From Desulfocapsa sp. (GTDB lineage: Bacteria; Desulfobacterota; Desulfobulbia; Desulfobulbales; Desulfocapsaceae), in assembly GCA_022712975.1 (NCBI GenBank), contig JAFLJO010000054.1:1-33429 (forward strand): DNA of 33,429 nucleotides. The letters run 5' to 3'. Below are positions 1-7,830 of the stretch, one piece after another (position 1 is the first letter of the stretch; each line of letters opens with the position of its first letter). Both the position numbers and the translations under genes were made by a program. The notes beneath the pieces are model-generated. The model saw only the letters and a list, made by a program, of their open reading frames with translations, made no database searches and had not been told where the DNA came from.

Positions 1-192
1 ACGGACGAGGAAGTTTCGTATCAGCTGTTAGGCTCTGAAGAAGCTGATGTTAAGAAAGGATCAATATCAGTTTTCTCACCACTTGGAAAAAGCATTCTTG
101 GAAAAGAAGTAGGGGATGATGTTATCACAAATACTCCAGGTGGAACGAGGGAGTTTGAAGTTATCGCTATTTCAGCATCGAACTTAAATTAG
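1..192 (+). CDS. greA: Transcription elongation factor GreA, C-terminal part (5' end outside window)
   Basis: The first 63 codons read in frame to a TAG stop and match the C-terminal FKBP-like domain of GreA/GreB. Visible hallmarks are the YQLLGSEEAD strand, the segment with SVFSPLGKSILGKEVGD, and the closing GGTREFEVIAI strand. In the family this domain binds RNA polymerase near the secondary channel, while the missing N-terminal coiled coil stimulates cleavage of backtracked RNA. The start lies outside the window. GreA rather than GreB is chosen from the SPLG(K/R)...LLGK-type spacing and is not certain. A family A repeat begins three bases after the stop codon, and the next gene is convergent. 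Confidence 0.9.
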   Translation, partial: TDEEVSYQLLGSEEADVKKGSISVFSPLGKSILGKEVGDDVITNTPGGTREFEVIAISASNLN

Positions 193-194
193 GC

Positions 195-264
195 ACAAAG
201 GGCAAGTAGGTAAGCGCAGACTCCAGGTAAGCGCAGACTCCGTAGATGCTCAAGTTATTTCTTG
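195..264 (+). repeat. Family A interspersed repeat, copy A1
   Basis: Directly downstream of greA. It holds two tandem copies of GGTAAGCGCAGACTCC (209-224 and 226-241), then GTAGATGCTCAAGTTATTT. The same order occurs in inverted orientation at 10276-10354 and 26349-26416. This copy diverges after the TTATTT segment and so lacks the CGTTCC end seen in the others. It fills the gap between the convergent greA and fadR genes. Confidence 0.85.
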
Positions 265-285
265 CCGAGCTCTGAAACAATAGTA

Positions 286-885
286 TCAAGGAAAGGACGT
301 TTCGGGCTCGAGGATTCCATATAGAAATATTTCTAAAACCTGTTGGGTGATTTCTTCAACAGTGAACCCGGTTGTTGCACCCACAGTCCAGATTCGTGAA
401 ATTTCATCAAGTGCACCAAAAAAAGCTCGTTTTGCTATGCAGGGGTTAATGGAGATTCGGTAAATGTTCTGTTCTTGCCCAAGTTCTATGATGAAAGAAA
501 TGATGTTTACGTATTCGCTGAATTTGTTGTTTCGATAATCTTTTATGAGTTTGGCACTTTGTCTCAGTTCAATCTGGATAACTTCTGCTAGGTTCTTATT
601 CTTTTTCATTACAGTTAGATGCTTTCTGGCAAAAATTTCGAGCATCTTTCTTGGGTCATCTTCAGCAGCGAGTAGCTTGTTGACTTGTTCGATTAAATTG
701 CCGATTTCTTCTTCAAAAACCGAGATAAGGATATCAAACTTATTATTGAAGTAAAGGTAAATAGTTCCATCGGCTACCTTGGCTTCCTTGGCGATATCGG
801 ATATTCTGGCGTTGAAAAAACCTTTCTTGGCAAAAACTTTTGTTGCAGCGGTAATGATTTTTGAATGTTTATTTGAGACTTTCAT
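286..885 (-). CDS. fadR: TetR-family regulator of the Bacillus FadR (YsiA) type
   Basis: A 199-residue repressor. The N-terminal helix-turn-helix spans about residues 10-55 with the typical ISDIAKEAKVADGTIYLYF stretch. The rest is an all-helical ligand domain including IELRQS and FGALDEI blocks. I recall Bacillus subtilis FadR having the same blocks (VADGTIYLYF, QLELRQS, FGTIDE) at a similar length. In that family the protein represses beta-oxidation genes and is released by long-chain acyl-CoA. An exact match to the Bacillus FadR operator lies 68 bases upstream of the start codon, over the likely promoter of this gene, which suggests autoregulation. No strong ribosome binding site precedes the ATG. 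TetR family is certain; FadR orthology is likely. Confidence 0.85.
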   Translation of the reverse strand: MKVSNKHSKIITAATKVFAKKGFFNARISDIAKEAKVADGTIYLYFNNKFDILISVFEEEIGNLIEQVNKLLAAEDDPRKMLEIFARKHLTVMKKNKNLAEVIQIELRQSAKLIKDYRNNKFSEYVNIISFIIELGQEQNIYRISINPCIAKRAFFGALDEISRIWTVGATTGFTVEEITQQVLEIFLYGILEPETSFP

Positions 886-943
886 AGGAGAGCGGAATGT
901 TTCTATTTTACAAGCAATTTTTAATTTGAATAAATCACAGAGA

Positions 944-949
944 ATTATA
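944..949 (-). promoter_or_regulatory. Probable -10 box of fadR
   Basis: The minus strand reads TATAAT here, about 60 bases before the fadR start. No good -35 box is seen. The upstream promoter half is covered by the palindromic operator at 953-970, as expected for a self-repressed gene. Confidence 0.5.
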
Positions 950-952
950 TAA

Positions 953-970
953 TGAATGACTATTCATTCA
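953..970. promoter_or_regulatory. FadR-type operator palindrome
   Basis: TGAATGACTATTCATTCA, an 18-base imperfect palindrome in which 16 of 18 positions are symmetric. It fits the Bacillus FadR consensus as I remember it (TGAATGANTANTCATTCA) at every fixed position. It lies between the divergent fadR and purD genes, beside the fadR -10 box and about 85 bases before purD. Confidence 0.8.
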
Positions 971-990
971 TTGTATCCGCATCGGCAGAA

Positions 991-1020
991 TTGTCAATCT
1001 TTTGTCTACACATTTATGTA
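991..1020 (+). promoter_or_regulatory. Possible purD promoter
   Basis: TTGTCA at 991-996 and TATGTA at 1015-1020 are separated by 18 bases and lie 35 bases before the purD start. This is a moderate match to a sigma-70 promoter. No PurR-like box or riboswitch was recognised. Confidence 0.35.
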
Positions 1021-1054
1021 TAGGGAAATTAAAAATTATCAGGAGTATTAAAGT

Positions 1055-2383
1055 ATGAAAGTTCTGGTTATAGGATCAGGTGGCAGAGAGCATGCCCTTG
1101 TGTGGAAAATCCATCAAAGTCCCAGGGTAAATAAAATTTATTGTGCTCCAGGAAATGCTGGTATTAAACGCATGGCAGAATGTGTTGAGCTCAGTGTAAC
1201 TGACGTTGACGGGCTGGTCAGATTTGCTAAAAAAGAAGAAATTGATCTCACAGTTGTTGGCCCTGAACTTTCTCTAACAGCCGGAATTGTTGATATCTTT
1301 GAGCAACAAGGTCTCAGGATCTTTGGTCCTTCTCAAGATGCAGCTATACTTGAAGGAAGCAAAGTCTACACCAAGGAATTTCTTGAAAAATATAAAATTC
1401 CATCGGCAAAATTTAAAGTTTTTAATGATCGGGAAAAAGCTAAAAAATATATTGATGAATGTGGTGCTCCGCTGGTAGTTAAGGCAGATGGTCTGGCTGC
1501 TGGAAAAGGAGTAATTGTTTCTTCAACTGTTCAAGAAGCAAAAGATGCGGTTGATCTTATAATGCGGGACAAGGCATTCGGGGATGCAGGAAATCTTCTT
1601 ATTGTTGAGGAATGTTTGAAAGGTGAAGAAGCGTCATTTATCGCTTTTACAGACGGAAAAACAATTCTGCCTCTACCGACATCTCAAGATCATAAAGCAG
1701 CTTTTGATGGTGACCTAGGGCCTAATACAGGCGGTATGGGAGCATATTCGCCTGCCCCGGTGGTGACTGAAAAGATTGCAGAACAGGTTATGCAACAGGT
1801 TATGCTGCCAACTATTCAAGGAATGGCTAAGGAAGGAAGACCATATAAAGGAATGCTCTATGCCGGACTTATGATTGATGGCGATAATGTAAATGTGCTT
1901 GAGTTTAATTGTCGATTTGGAGATCCGGAAGCGCAACCTTTATTGATGCGTCTTAAAAGTGATGTTGTAGACATTTTTGATGCTGTTATTGATGAGTGCC
2001 TTGATCAGATTAAGATGAAAATTGATCCACGTCCCACAGTTTGTGTTGTCATGGCGTCTGGTGGCTACCCTGGTAATTATGAGAGCGGCAAGGTCATCAA
2101 AGGACTTGAAAAAGCATCCGATGTTGAAGATGTGGTTGTCTTTCATGCAGGAACAACAATAGAAAATGGAGAATTTGCCTCAGCAGGAGGAAGGGTACTA
2201 GGTGTGACAGCAGTTGGGACGGATCTTGAAAAAGCTATTACTTCAGCCTATAAGGCTGTTGGACATATAGCCTGGACAGGTTCTTCTTTTAGAACTGATA
2301 TTGGTGCAAAAGCGCTTAAAAACGTACACGAAATAACCATGGGGAAGGAAGTTGAGAATAAAGCAAAGCCTATAGGAAGCTAA
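1055..2383 (+). CDS. purD: Phosphoribosylamine-glycine ligase
   Basis: GAR synthetase, a cytoplasmic ATP-grasp enzyme. It joins glycine to phosphoribosylamine in the second step of purine synthesis. The 442-residue protein starts with the GSGGREHA motif (residues 7-14), has LAAGKGV near 147-153, GGMGAYSP near 226-233 and EFNCRFGDPEAQ near 282-293, all family hallmarks. An AGGAG lies 10 bases before the ATG. The normal family end is close to the RTDIGAKAL segment. The remaining roughly 18 residues, beginning NVHEIT, form an extra tail whose first codons coincide with a 17-base piece of family A repeat (2321-2337). It is followed after two bases by the YrdC gene, so the two are probably cotranscribed. 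Confidence 0.97.
   Translation: MKVLVIGSGGREHALVWKIHQSPRVNKIYCAPGNAGIKRMAECVELSVTDVDGLVRFAKKEEIDLTVVGPELSLTAGIVDIFEQQGLRIFGPSQDAAILEGSKVYTKEFLEKYKIPSAKFKVFNDREKAKKYIDECGAPLVVKADGLAAGKGVIVSSTVQEAKDAVDLIMRDKAFGDAGNLLIVEECLKGEEASFIAFTDGKTILPLPTSQDHKAAFDGDLGPNTGGMGAYSPAPVVTEKIAEQVMQQVMLPTIQGMAKEGRPYKGMLYAGLMIDGDNVNVLEFNCRFGDPEAQPLLMRLKSDVVDIFDAVIDECLDQIKMKIDPRPTVCVVMASGGYPGNYESGKVIKGLEKASDVEDVVVFHAGTTIENGEFASAGGRVLGVTAVGTDLEKAITSAYKAVGHIAWTGSSFRTDIGAKALKNVHEITMGKEVENKAKPIGS
2321..2337 (+). repeat. Family A repeat fragment inside purD (A6)
   Basis: AACGTACACGAAATAAC is identical over 17 bases to the repeat copy at 10280-10296 and close to 26353-26369. It lies in frame within the last 22 codons of purD and encodes the NVHEIT part of the C-terminal tail. 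Confidence 0.6.
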
Positions 2384-2385
2384 TT

Positions 2386-3030
2386 ATGAGTTTCTCTATT
2401 CAACCAAGCGACCATGATTTTGCTAAGGCACTTGCAGCCTTAAAAGAGGGTGGTATAGTTGCTTATCCTACAGAAACTTTTTATGGTCTAGCCGTTGACC
2501 CAAGCAATGACCGTGCCATAGCCTCACTCTATGAACTTAAAAAGAGAGAAGGGCGTAAGGCTCTTTCTCTTCTTGTACCCAATCTTGAATATCTTTCAGG
2601 TTTTGTTTCTCTTTGTCCCTCATATAAAAAGCTTATTTATGCTTTCTGGCCAGGTCCTCTTACCTTAATATTCCCCGTTTTAACAAATGTGTCAGCTAAA
2701 CTTTGTGGCGATAGAAAAGATATAGCAATTCGTGTCTCTTCAAATACCATTGCCCAAAGATTATGCACCTCTTGGGGACGTGCTATCACAGCAACAAGTG
2801 CTAATATCAGTGGTGAACCTGCACTCGTAAGTGCTGATGAGGTCAAAAGCCTGTGGGGGAATAACATTGACTATATTCTTGATGGCGGTGTGACACCTGG
2901 AGGGTGTGCGTCCACCATTGTTCGATGCAACGATTCCAAAAGAGAATGTCACTTTATACGGGAAGGAGCTATATGCTGTGAGGCAATAATTAATATTCTT
3001 CCTTCTAATTATACTATTTGCAAAGGTTAA
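2386..3030 (+). CDS. YrdC/Sua5-family L-threonylcarbamoyladenylate synthase
   Basis: A 214-residue single-domain YrdC protein. The family makes threonylcarbamoyl-AMP from threonine, bicarbonate and ATP for the t6A37 modification of tRNAs reading ANN codons. PTETFYGL occupies residues 28-35, the basic LKKREGRKALSLLV stretch follows, a WPGPLTLIF strand lies near 90, and TATSANISGEPA lies near 135-145. The usual K-P in the loop after the KxR motif is K-A here, a small deviation. There is no Sua5 C-terminal domain. It starts two bases after purD. YrdC/TsaC is likelier than the YciO branch, but motifs alone do not settle this. Confidence 0.88.
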   Translation: MSFSIQPSDHDFAKALAALKEGGIVAYPTETFYGLAVDPSNDRAIASLYELKKREGRKALSLLVPNLEYLSGFVSLCPSYKKLIYAFWPGPLTLIFPVLTNVSAKLCGDRKDIAIRVSSNTIAQRLCTSWGRAITATSANISGEPALVSADEVKSLWGNNIDYILDGGVTPGGCASTIVRCNDSKRECHFIREGAICCEAIINILPSNYTICKG

Positions 3031-3122
3031 GCGTATTGTGGTAACCTTTTATAAGGTGTATTCATTCCTTCTACTCAATTGAATGCCCGATTTCCCAAAG
3101 TAAAGAACAGGAGCTATCATAT

Positions 3123-3446
3123 ATGAGTGATTTGAGATGGGATAAAGCGTTTGCATTGGAACAAGTAGTCGGTGACGAGGAATTATTGCAGGAACTAGTT
3201 GAAATATTTAAAAAGTCATCGTTGTCGGATCTTGCAATTATAAAACAAAGTATTGAAAAAGGGGACGCTGCCATGGGGACGGCAAGTTCACATTCCATTA
3301 AGGGGGCAGCCGCAAGTCTAGGCTTTCAGGCACTCAGGGAAGTGACTGAGGCAATGGAAACAGATTGTCGCAACGGTTCATTGCTTGTGATTACAGCCCA
3401 GCTCCCGGAGCTTGAAAAACTCCTGACTCTCCTGCAGGAAATGTAG
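3123..3446 (+). CDS. Stand-alone Hpt (histidine phosphotransfer) domain protein
   Basis: A 107-residue, all-helical protein that is essentially one Hpt domain. The phosphorylatable histidine is His57 in HSIKGAAASLG, the HxxKGxxxxLG signature. Such proteins relay phosphate between hybrid kinases and response regulators in the cytoplasm. AGGAG lies ten bases before the ATG. There is no kinase or regulator next to it; the nearest signalling genes in the window are the kinase pair at 27336-30318, which need not be partners. The preceding 92 bases contain no clear promoter. Confidence 0.85.
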   Translation: MSDLRWDKAFALEQVVGDEELLQELVEIFKKSSLSDLAIIKQSIEKGDAAMGTASSHSIKGAAASLGFQALREVTEAMETDCRNGSLLVITAQLPELEKLLTLLQEM

Positions 3447-3547
3447 CGTTACAATCTCATTCAGGGGCAGCACAATAGAGTACCTTGAAATGATTTTTTC
3501 CATCTCCTCAGCATATTCCCAGCTATAAGATTATTTAATCATGGGTT

Positions 3548-5161
3548 TTAGTGGGTACTAAGAGCCGCTTCAAATAATCGTTTAGTATACTCGTGTTGTG
3601 GAGACTCAAAGATTTTGTCTGCAGGTCCTGACTCGACAATCAAACCATTTTGCATCACAGCAACATGATCAGCAAGAGCCCGAACCACTCGAAGATCATG
3701 GGAGATAAACAGATAGGTAAGTGCATATCTGTCCTGTAGTTCTTTTAGAAGCTCAAGAATCTGTTTCTGGATAGTCATATCGAGCGCTGAAGTTGGTTCG
3801 TCAAGAACAAGAAAATCAGGTTTTAAAACAATGGACCTGGCAATGGCTATTCGTTGCCGCTGGCCTCCTGAGAATTCGTGTGGAAACCGGTGCATCATGT
3901 CGGAAGTAAGACCGACATCAACCAGCGCTTCAGAAACTATTTCACGTCGTTCTGCTGCATTTTCTCCAATACCATGTACTCTCATTCCTTCACCAATAAT
4001 CTGTTCAGTGGTGAGGCGTGGTGAAAGAGAAGAAAAAGGATCTTGAAAGACAATTTGCAGATTTTTCCGCAAAGACCGCATTTCATTGCCAGAGAGTACT
4101 TGAAGATTTTTTTCTTTAAAGATAATCTTTCCTGAACTTTTATTCAGTTTTAATATCGCATTAGCGAGGGTGGATTTTCCTGATCCTGACTCACCGACAA
4201 GCCCAAATGTCGTCCCACGATGAATCGTAAGACTTACCTGATCCACTGCACGAATGATTTTATAATCCCTCTTCATAAAACCTTTCCAGCCACTCTTTAA
4301 TTTGAAATGGCAATTTACATTTTGAAGTTCAATAAGAGGATTGTTAGCAGGTCTTATTACACGTCGTTCATTGGGCACTGAATCCATTAAATGTTTGGTA
4401 TATTGATGCTGCGGATTGTTGAATATACTTTTAGTTTCACCATTTTCAACAATTCTGCCATCCTTCATGATGTGAACATGGTCGGCAACCTTTCGTACCA
4501 TGGAAAGATCATGGGTAATGAGCAGGAGAGCCATGCCCAATTCTTCCTGTAAATCTTGTATAAGTTCGAGAATCTGCGCTTGAATTGTTACATCCAGTGC
4601 AGTTGTTGGTTCATCAGCAATTAGTAATGAGGGTCTACAGGCAAGAGCCATAGCAATCATAACTCTTTGACGCTGGCCACCTGAAAGCTGGTGCGGGAAA
4701 AGGTGCATACGTGCAGGAGCTTCCTTTATACCGGTACGTTCAAGAAGCCTGATTGCCTCTTTAATAGCATCAGACTTGTTCATGTTCTGGTGCAGAAGTA
4801 ATGGTTCAATTAGTTGGTTTCCGATAGAATACACAGGATTCAGGGAAGTCATTGGTTCTTGGAAAATCATGGCTACACGATTTCCTCGAAGTTCTCGTAT
4901 TCCATTTTTACTTAATTGATAGACATCCTTTCCTTCAAAATGAATAGATCCACTGCAATCAACACTTGATGAATCTTCTAGAAGCCGCATTATTGATAAG
5001 GCAGTAACGGATTTTCCGGAACCTGATTCACCTACCAGAGCGATAGTTTCTCTTTGCTTGATCGAAAGAGAAATATCAAAAAGAACCTGTTTTCTTTCAG
5101 GTTCTTTTTTCCCGGTATCGAGATAGAAGCTTAGATTGAAAGTATCTATAGTAAGAAGCAT
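3548..5161 (-). CDS. Peptide-type ABC transporter, fused double ATP-binding protein (YejF/DppDF-like)
   Basis: About 537 residues with two complete oligopeptide-type ATPase domains in one chain, as in YejF of the microcin C/peptide importer. Each half has a Walker A (GESGSGKS), a signature (SGGQRQR) and a Walker B with DEPT(T/S)ALD, so both sites look competent. The half-domain boundary carries the NERR...NPLIELQNV linker. The open frame extends to a GTG at 5173. I prefer the ATG at 5161 because the family normally begins close to MLLxI, though neither has a good ribosome binding site. No permease or substrate-binding gene is in the window, so the rest of the importer must be elsewhere. It is divergent from oleB. 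Confidence 0.9.
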   Translation of the reverse strand: MLLTIDTFNLSFYLDTGKKEPERKQVLFDISLSIKQRETIALVGESGSGKSVTALSIMRLLEDSSSVDCSGSIHFEGKDVYQLSKNGIRELRGNRVAMIFQEPMTSLNPVYSIGNQLIEPLLLHQNMNKSDAIKEAIRLLERTGIKEAPARMHLFPHQLSGGQRQRVMIAMALACRPSLLIADEPTTALDVTIQAQILELIQDLQEELGMALLLITHDLSMVRKVADHVHIMKDGRIVENGETKSIFNNPQHQYTKHLMDSVPNERRVIRPANNPLIELQNVNCHFKLKSGWKGFMKRDYKIIRAVDQVSLTIHRGTTFGLVGESGSGKSTLANAILKLNKSSGKIIFKEKNLQVLSGNEMRSLRKNLQIVFQDPFSSLSPRLTTEQIIGEGMRVHGIGENAAERREIVSEALVDVGLTSDMMHRFPHEFSGGQRQRIAIARSIVLKPDFLVLDEPTSALDMTIQKQILELLKELQDRYALTYLFISHDLRVVRALADHVAVMQNGLIVESGPADKIFESPQHEYTKRLFEAALSTH

Positions 5162-5270
5162 TTGAGAACCCACAGAGTTTAAATTAAGGAATATGACGGA
5201 ATGCGCATATACTATACAAAATATCTCTCAGTGAGCAAGAAGAATAGAGCCTGTAATTCATGGAAAAGAG

Positions 5271-5299
5271 TTGACACTTTCCCCTGGTCAGCCTAAGTA
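5271..5299 (+). promoter_or_regulatory. Possible promoter of the ole operon
   Basis: A perfect TTGACA -35 box at 5271-5276 lies 60 bases before the oleB start. The -10 region is poor; TAAGTA at 5294-5299 is at the right spacing but matches weakly. No operator palindrome or FadR-type site was seen here. Confidence 0.35.
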
Positions 5300-5335
5300 T
5301 TACTTAATCTTTTAACCTCTACCTAAGCAACCATT

Positions 5336-6196
5336 GTGTATCCAGACTACCCGTTTCAATCAAATTATCATACCATAGGGAATCATCGACTACAGTATGT
5401 GGACGAAGGGCAAGGCGATGTAATCCTTATGGTTCACGGCAATCCCACCTGGTCATTTTATTTCCGCAAATTGATTACGCTTCTTGCCAAAAGTCATCGA
5501 GTGATTGCAGTTGATCATATAGGATGCGGGCTTTCTGACAAGCCTCAGGAGTATAATTACTGCCTGCAAAACCATATCAACAATCTTGATTCCCTTTTGC
5601 AGCATCTTCAGGTTAAATCATTTTCACTGGTGATTCATGATTGGGGAGGGGCCATTGGCATGGGTGTTGCTGCAAAAAATCCAGGCTCAATTCAACGGGC
5701 AATGGTTTTAAATACAGCAGCATTTAGATCAGAGCGTATTCCCTTGCGAATCAGCGTTTGTCGCTGGCCGGTTGTGGGTAAGCTTCTGGTGCGCGGGCTG
5801 AATGGTTTTGCCGGGTCTGCTGTAAAAATGGCAGTGAGTAAAAAAATGGCAAAAGATGTGGCCGCTGCCTTTATTGCACCCTATGATTCCTGGAATAACC
5901 GAGTCGCTGTCTCCTCATTTGTTGAGGATATCCCTCTTGATTCCAGCCATCCCTCGTATCAGACCCTGCTCACAGTTGAAAAAGGCCTTGAACAATTGCA
6001 GGCAAGACAGCTGCCAATGCTCATCTGCTGGGGCGGAAAAGATTTCTGTTTCAATGATTCTTTTTATGATGAATGGTGTAAACGTTTTCCTCACGCTGAT
6101 GCTCATTATTTCAAAGAAGGCGGACATTATATTTTAGAAGATGCCTTTGATGAAATTGCTCCCCTTGCCCTGAACTTCTTTGAGGATACCGAGTGA
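5336..6196 (+). CDS. oleB: OleB-type alpha/beta hydrolase (beta-lactone decarboxylase)
   Basis: A 286-residue haloalkane-dehalogenase-like hydrolase. In the ole pathway OleB decarboxylates a cis-beta-lactone to a cis-alkene. Visible features: the oxyanion motif HGNPTW (34-39), nucleophile Asp102 in HDWGG, and catalytic His264 in GGHYILED. The adjoining OleC and OleD homologues make OleB far likelier than a true dehalogenase. The start is GTG with no clear ribosome binding site, chosen because MYPDYPF...VDEG is the usual family N-terminus. Its stop overlaps the start of oleC (GTGA), indicating translational coupling. The hydrolase family is certain and the OleB role rests on context. Confidence 0.9.
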   Translation: MYPDYPFQSNYHTIGNHRLQYVDEGQGDVILMVHGNPTWSFYFRKLITLLAKSHRVIAVDHIGCGLSDKPQEYNYCLQNHINNLDSLLQHLQVKSFSLVIHDWGGAIGMGVAAKNPGSIQRAMVLNTAAFRSERIPLRISVCRWPVVGKLLVRGLNGFAGSAVKMAVSKKMAKDVAAAFIAPYDSWNNRVAVSSFVEDIPLDSSHPSYQTLLTVEKGLEQLQARQLPMLICWGGKDFCFNDSFYDEWCKRFPHADAHYFKEGGHYILEDAFDEIAPLALNFFEDTE

Positions 6197-7830
6197 GTCT
6201 CAATATCGCCCATACCCTTGTCGAAACAGCAAAAGACATTGGAGGCAGAATTGGTCTCATTGAGGCAGCTACGGGGAAAACTCTGACCTTTAATGAGTTG
6301 AACAGAAGATCCGATTCCTACGCTCATATTTTAAAAAACAGGGGGGTGAGGTCGGGAGAGAGGGTAATGCTTATGGTAAAACCTTCTGCTGATTTTATCT
6401 GCCTTACTTTTGCATTATTTAAGATTGGTGCTCCCGTTATCCTGATTGATCCCGGCATGGGATATAAAAATTTGCTACGATGTATTGAAGGCGTCCGCCC
6501 TAAAGGATTTATCGGAATCCCCAAAGCCCATTTTTTTAAAACCATTTTTAGAAAACCATTCAATACTGTAAAATTTACTTTTTGCTGTGGTTCATCTCTT
6601 GGTCTCTTTGGCGCTGATATTTCAAAACTTGCCGATCAGGATTATCCGCAATTTCCTGTATTTGAACCTCAAGTTGATGATCTGGCAGCAATACTATTCA
6701 CCACTGGTTCAACCGGTCCTCCCAAAGGTGTTCGCTATGAGCATTCCATCTTTCAGGCGCAACTTGGTCTGATTCGTGACTATTACGGGATAGGGCATGG
6801 AGATGTTGATCAACCTGCTTTTCCACTCTTTGCTCTATTTTCGACCGCTCTAGGGGCTCAAGCTGTTATTCCTGACATGGACTCGACTCGTCCTGCCAAA
6901 ATAGATCCAGCAGTATTTACAGCCTCCATTGAAAAGTATGAGGTAAGTTATTCTTTTGGCTCTCCTGCGCTATGGAATATCGTCGCCTCCTACTGCGATG
7001 CTCGTGATAAGAGATTAAAAACATTAAAAAAGGTTCTTATGGCTGGTGCCCCTGTCTCGGGCGCACTTATAGAAGCAATGCAGAATGTGCTGCCTGAAGA
7101 TGCTGCTATCCATACCCCATATGGAGCAACAGAAAGCCTACCCATCGCCTCCATTGAAGGAACAGAAGTGCTAAGAGAAACCTGGGGTTTAACCAAGCGT
7201 GGCAAAGGAACCTGCGTAGGACGATCTTTACCGGGTATAGAGATAGCAATTATTCCAATCAGTGATATGGCTATTAGCAAACTTGAACGACACGATTTCC
7301 TGCCACCAGAAGAAATAGGTGAAATTATAGTACAGGGCGATGTTGTCACCAGTTCCTATGAAAATAATGATAGGGAAAATAAGCTGGCCAAAATTTCAGA
7401 TGGAAACAGTTTCTGGCACCGAATGGGAGATGTCGGGTATCTGGATGGCAGCGGGAGACTTTGGTTTTGCGGGAGACGTGCTCACCGGGTTGTTTGCAGG
7501 AAATATAATAAAACGTTTTATTCAATTCCCTGTGAGGCATTTTTTAATGTTCATCCTGAGGTGTTTCGTTCGGCACTGGTTGCTATTCCTCTTTCGTCAG
7601 GTACAGATTGTATTCCAGCGATTATTGTCGAACTTGAAAAAGAATCCACCATTGATACTCAGCAACTTATTCACGAGTTACGGGAGATTGGTAAAAACAA
7701 TCCTTTAACCCTGGAAATAGATCAGTATCTTATCCATCCGGAATTCCCTGTAGATATCAGGCATAATGCCAAAATTTTCAGAGAAAAACTCAGCCTCTGG
7801 GCAACATCTCAATTGAAGGGACAGCTATGA
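6193..7830 (+). CDS. oleC: OleC-type AMP-dependent ligase (beta-lactone synthetase)
   Basis: A 545-residue ANL-superfamily adenylating enzyme. OleC converts a 2-alkyl-3-hydroxyalkanoate to a beta-lactone using ATP. The P-loop TTGSTGPPKG is at about 170-179, the YGATES motif follows in the middle, and GDVGYLDGSGRLWFCGR precedes the mobile C-terminal domain. The C-terminal half lacks an obvious standard PxxxxGK lysine, having instead a divergent VDIRHNAKIFREKL segment with a lysine at the equivalent place. The start is GTG overlapping the oleB stop, and the stop overlaps the oleD ATG. Fatty acyl-CoA ligase is the alternative family reading, but the gene order argues for OleC. Confidence 0.9.
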   Translation: MSLNIAHTLVETAKDIGGRIGLIEAATGKTLTFNELNRRSDSYAHILKNRGVRSGERVMLMVKPSADFICLTFALFKIGAPVILIDPGMGYKNLLRCIEGVRPKGFIGIPKAHFFKTIFRKPFNTVKFTFCCGSSLGLFGADISKLADQDYPQFPVFEPQVDDLAAILFTTGSTGPPKGVRYEHSIFQAQLGLIRDYYGIGHGDVDQPAFPLFALFSTALGAQAVIPDMDSTRPAKIDPAVFTASIEKYEVSYSFGSPALWNIVASYCDARDKRLKTLKKVLMAGAPVSGALIEAMQNVLPEDAAIHTPYGATESLPIASIEGTEVLRETWGLTKRGKGTCVGRSLPGIEIAIIPISDMAISKLERHDFLPPEEIGEIIVQGDVVTSSYENNDRENKLAKISDGNSFWHRMGDVGYLDGSGRLWFCGRRAHRVVCRKYNKTFYSIPCEAFFNVHPEVFRSALVAIPLSSGTDCIPAIIVELEKESTIDTQQLIHELREIGKNNPLTLEIDQYLIHPEFPVDIRHNAKIFREKLSLWATSQLKGQL

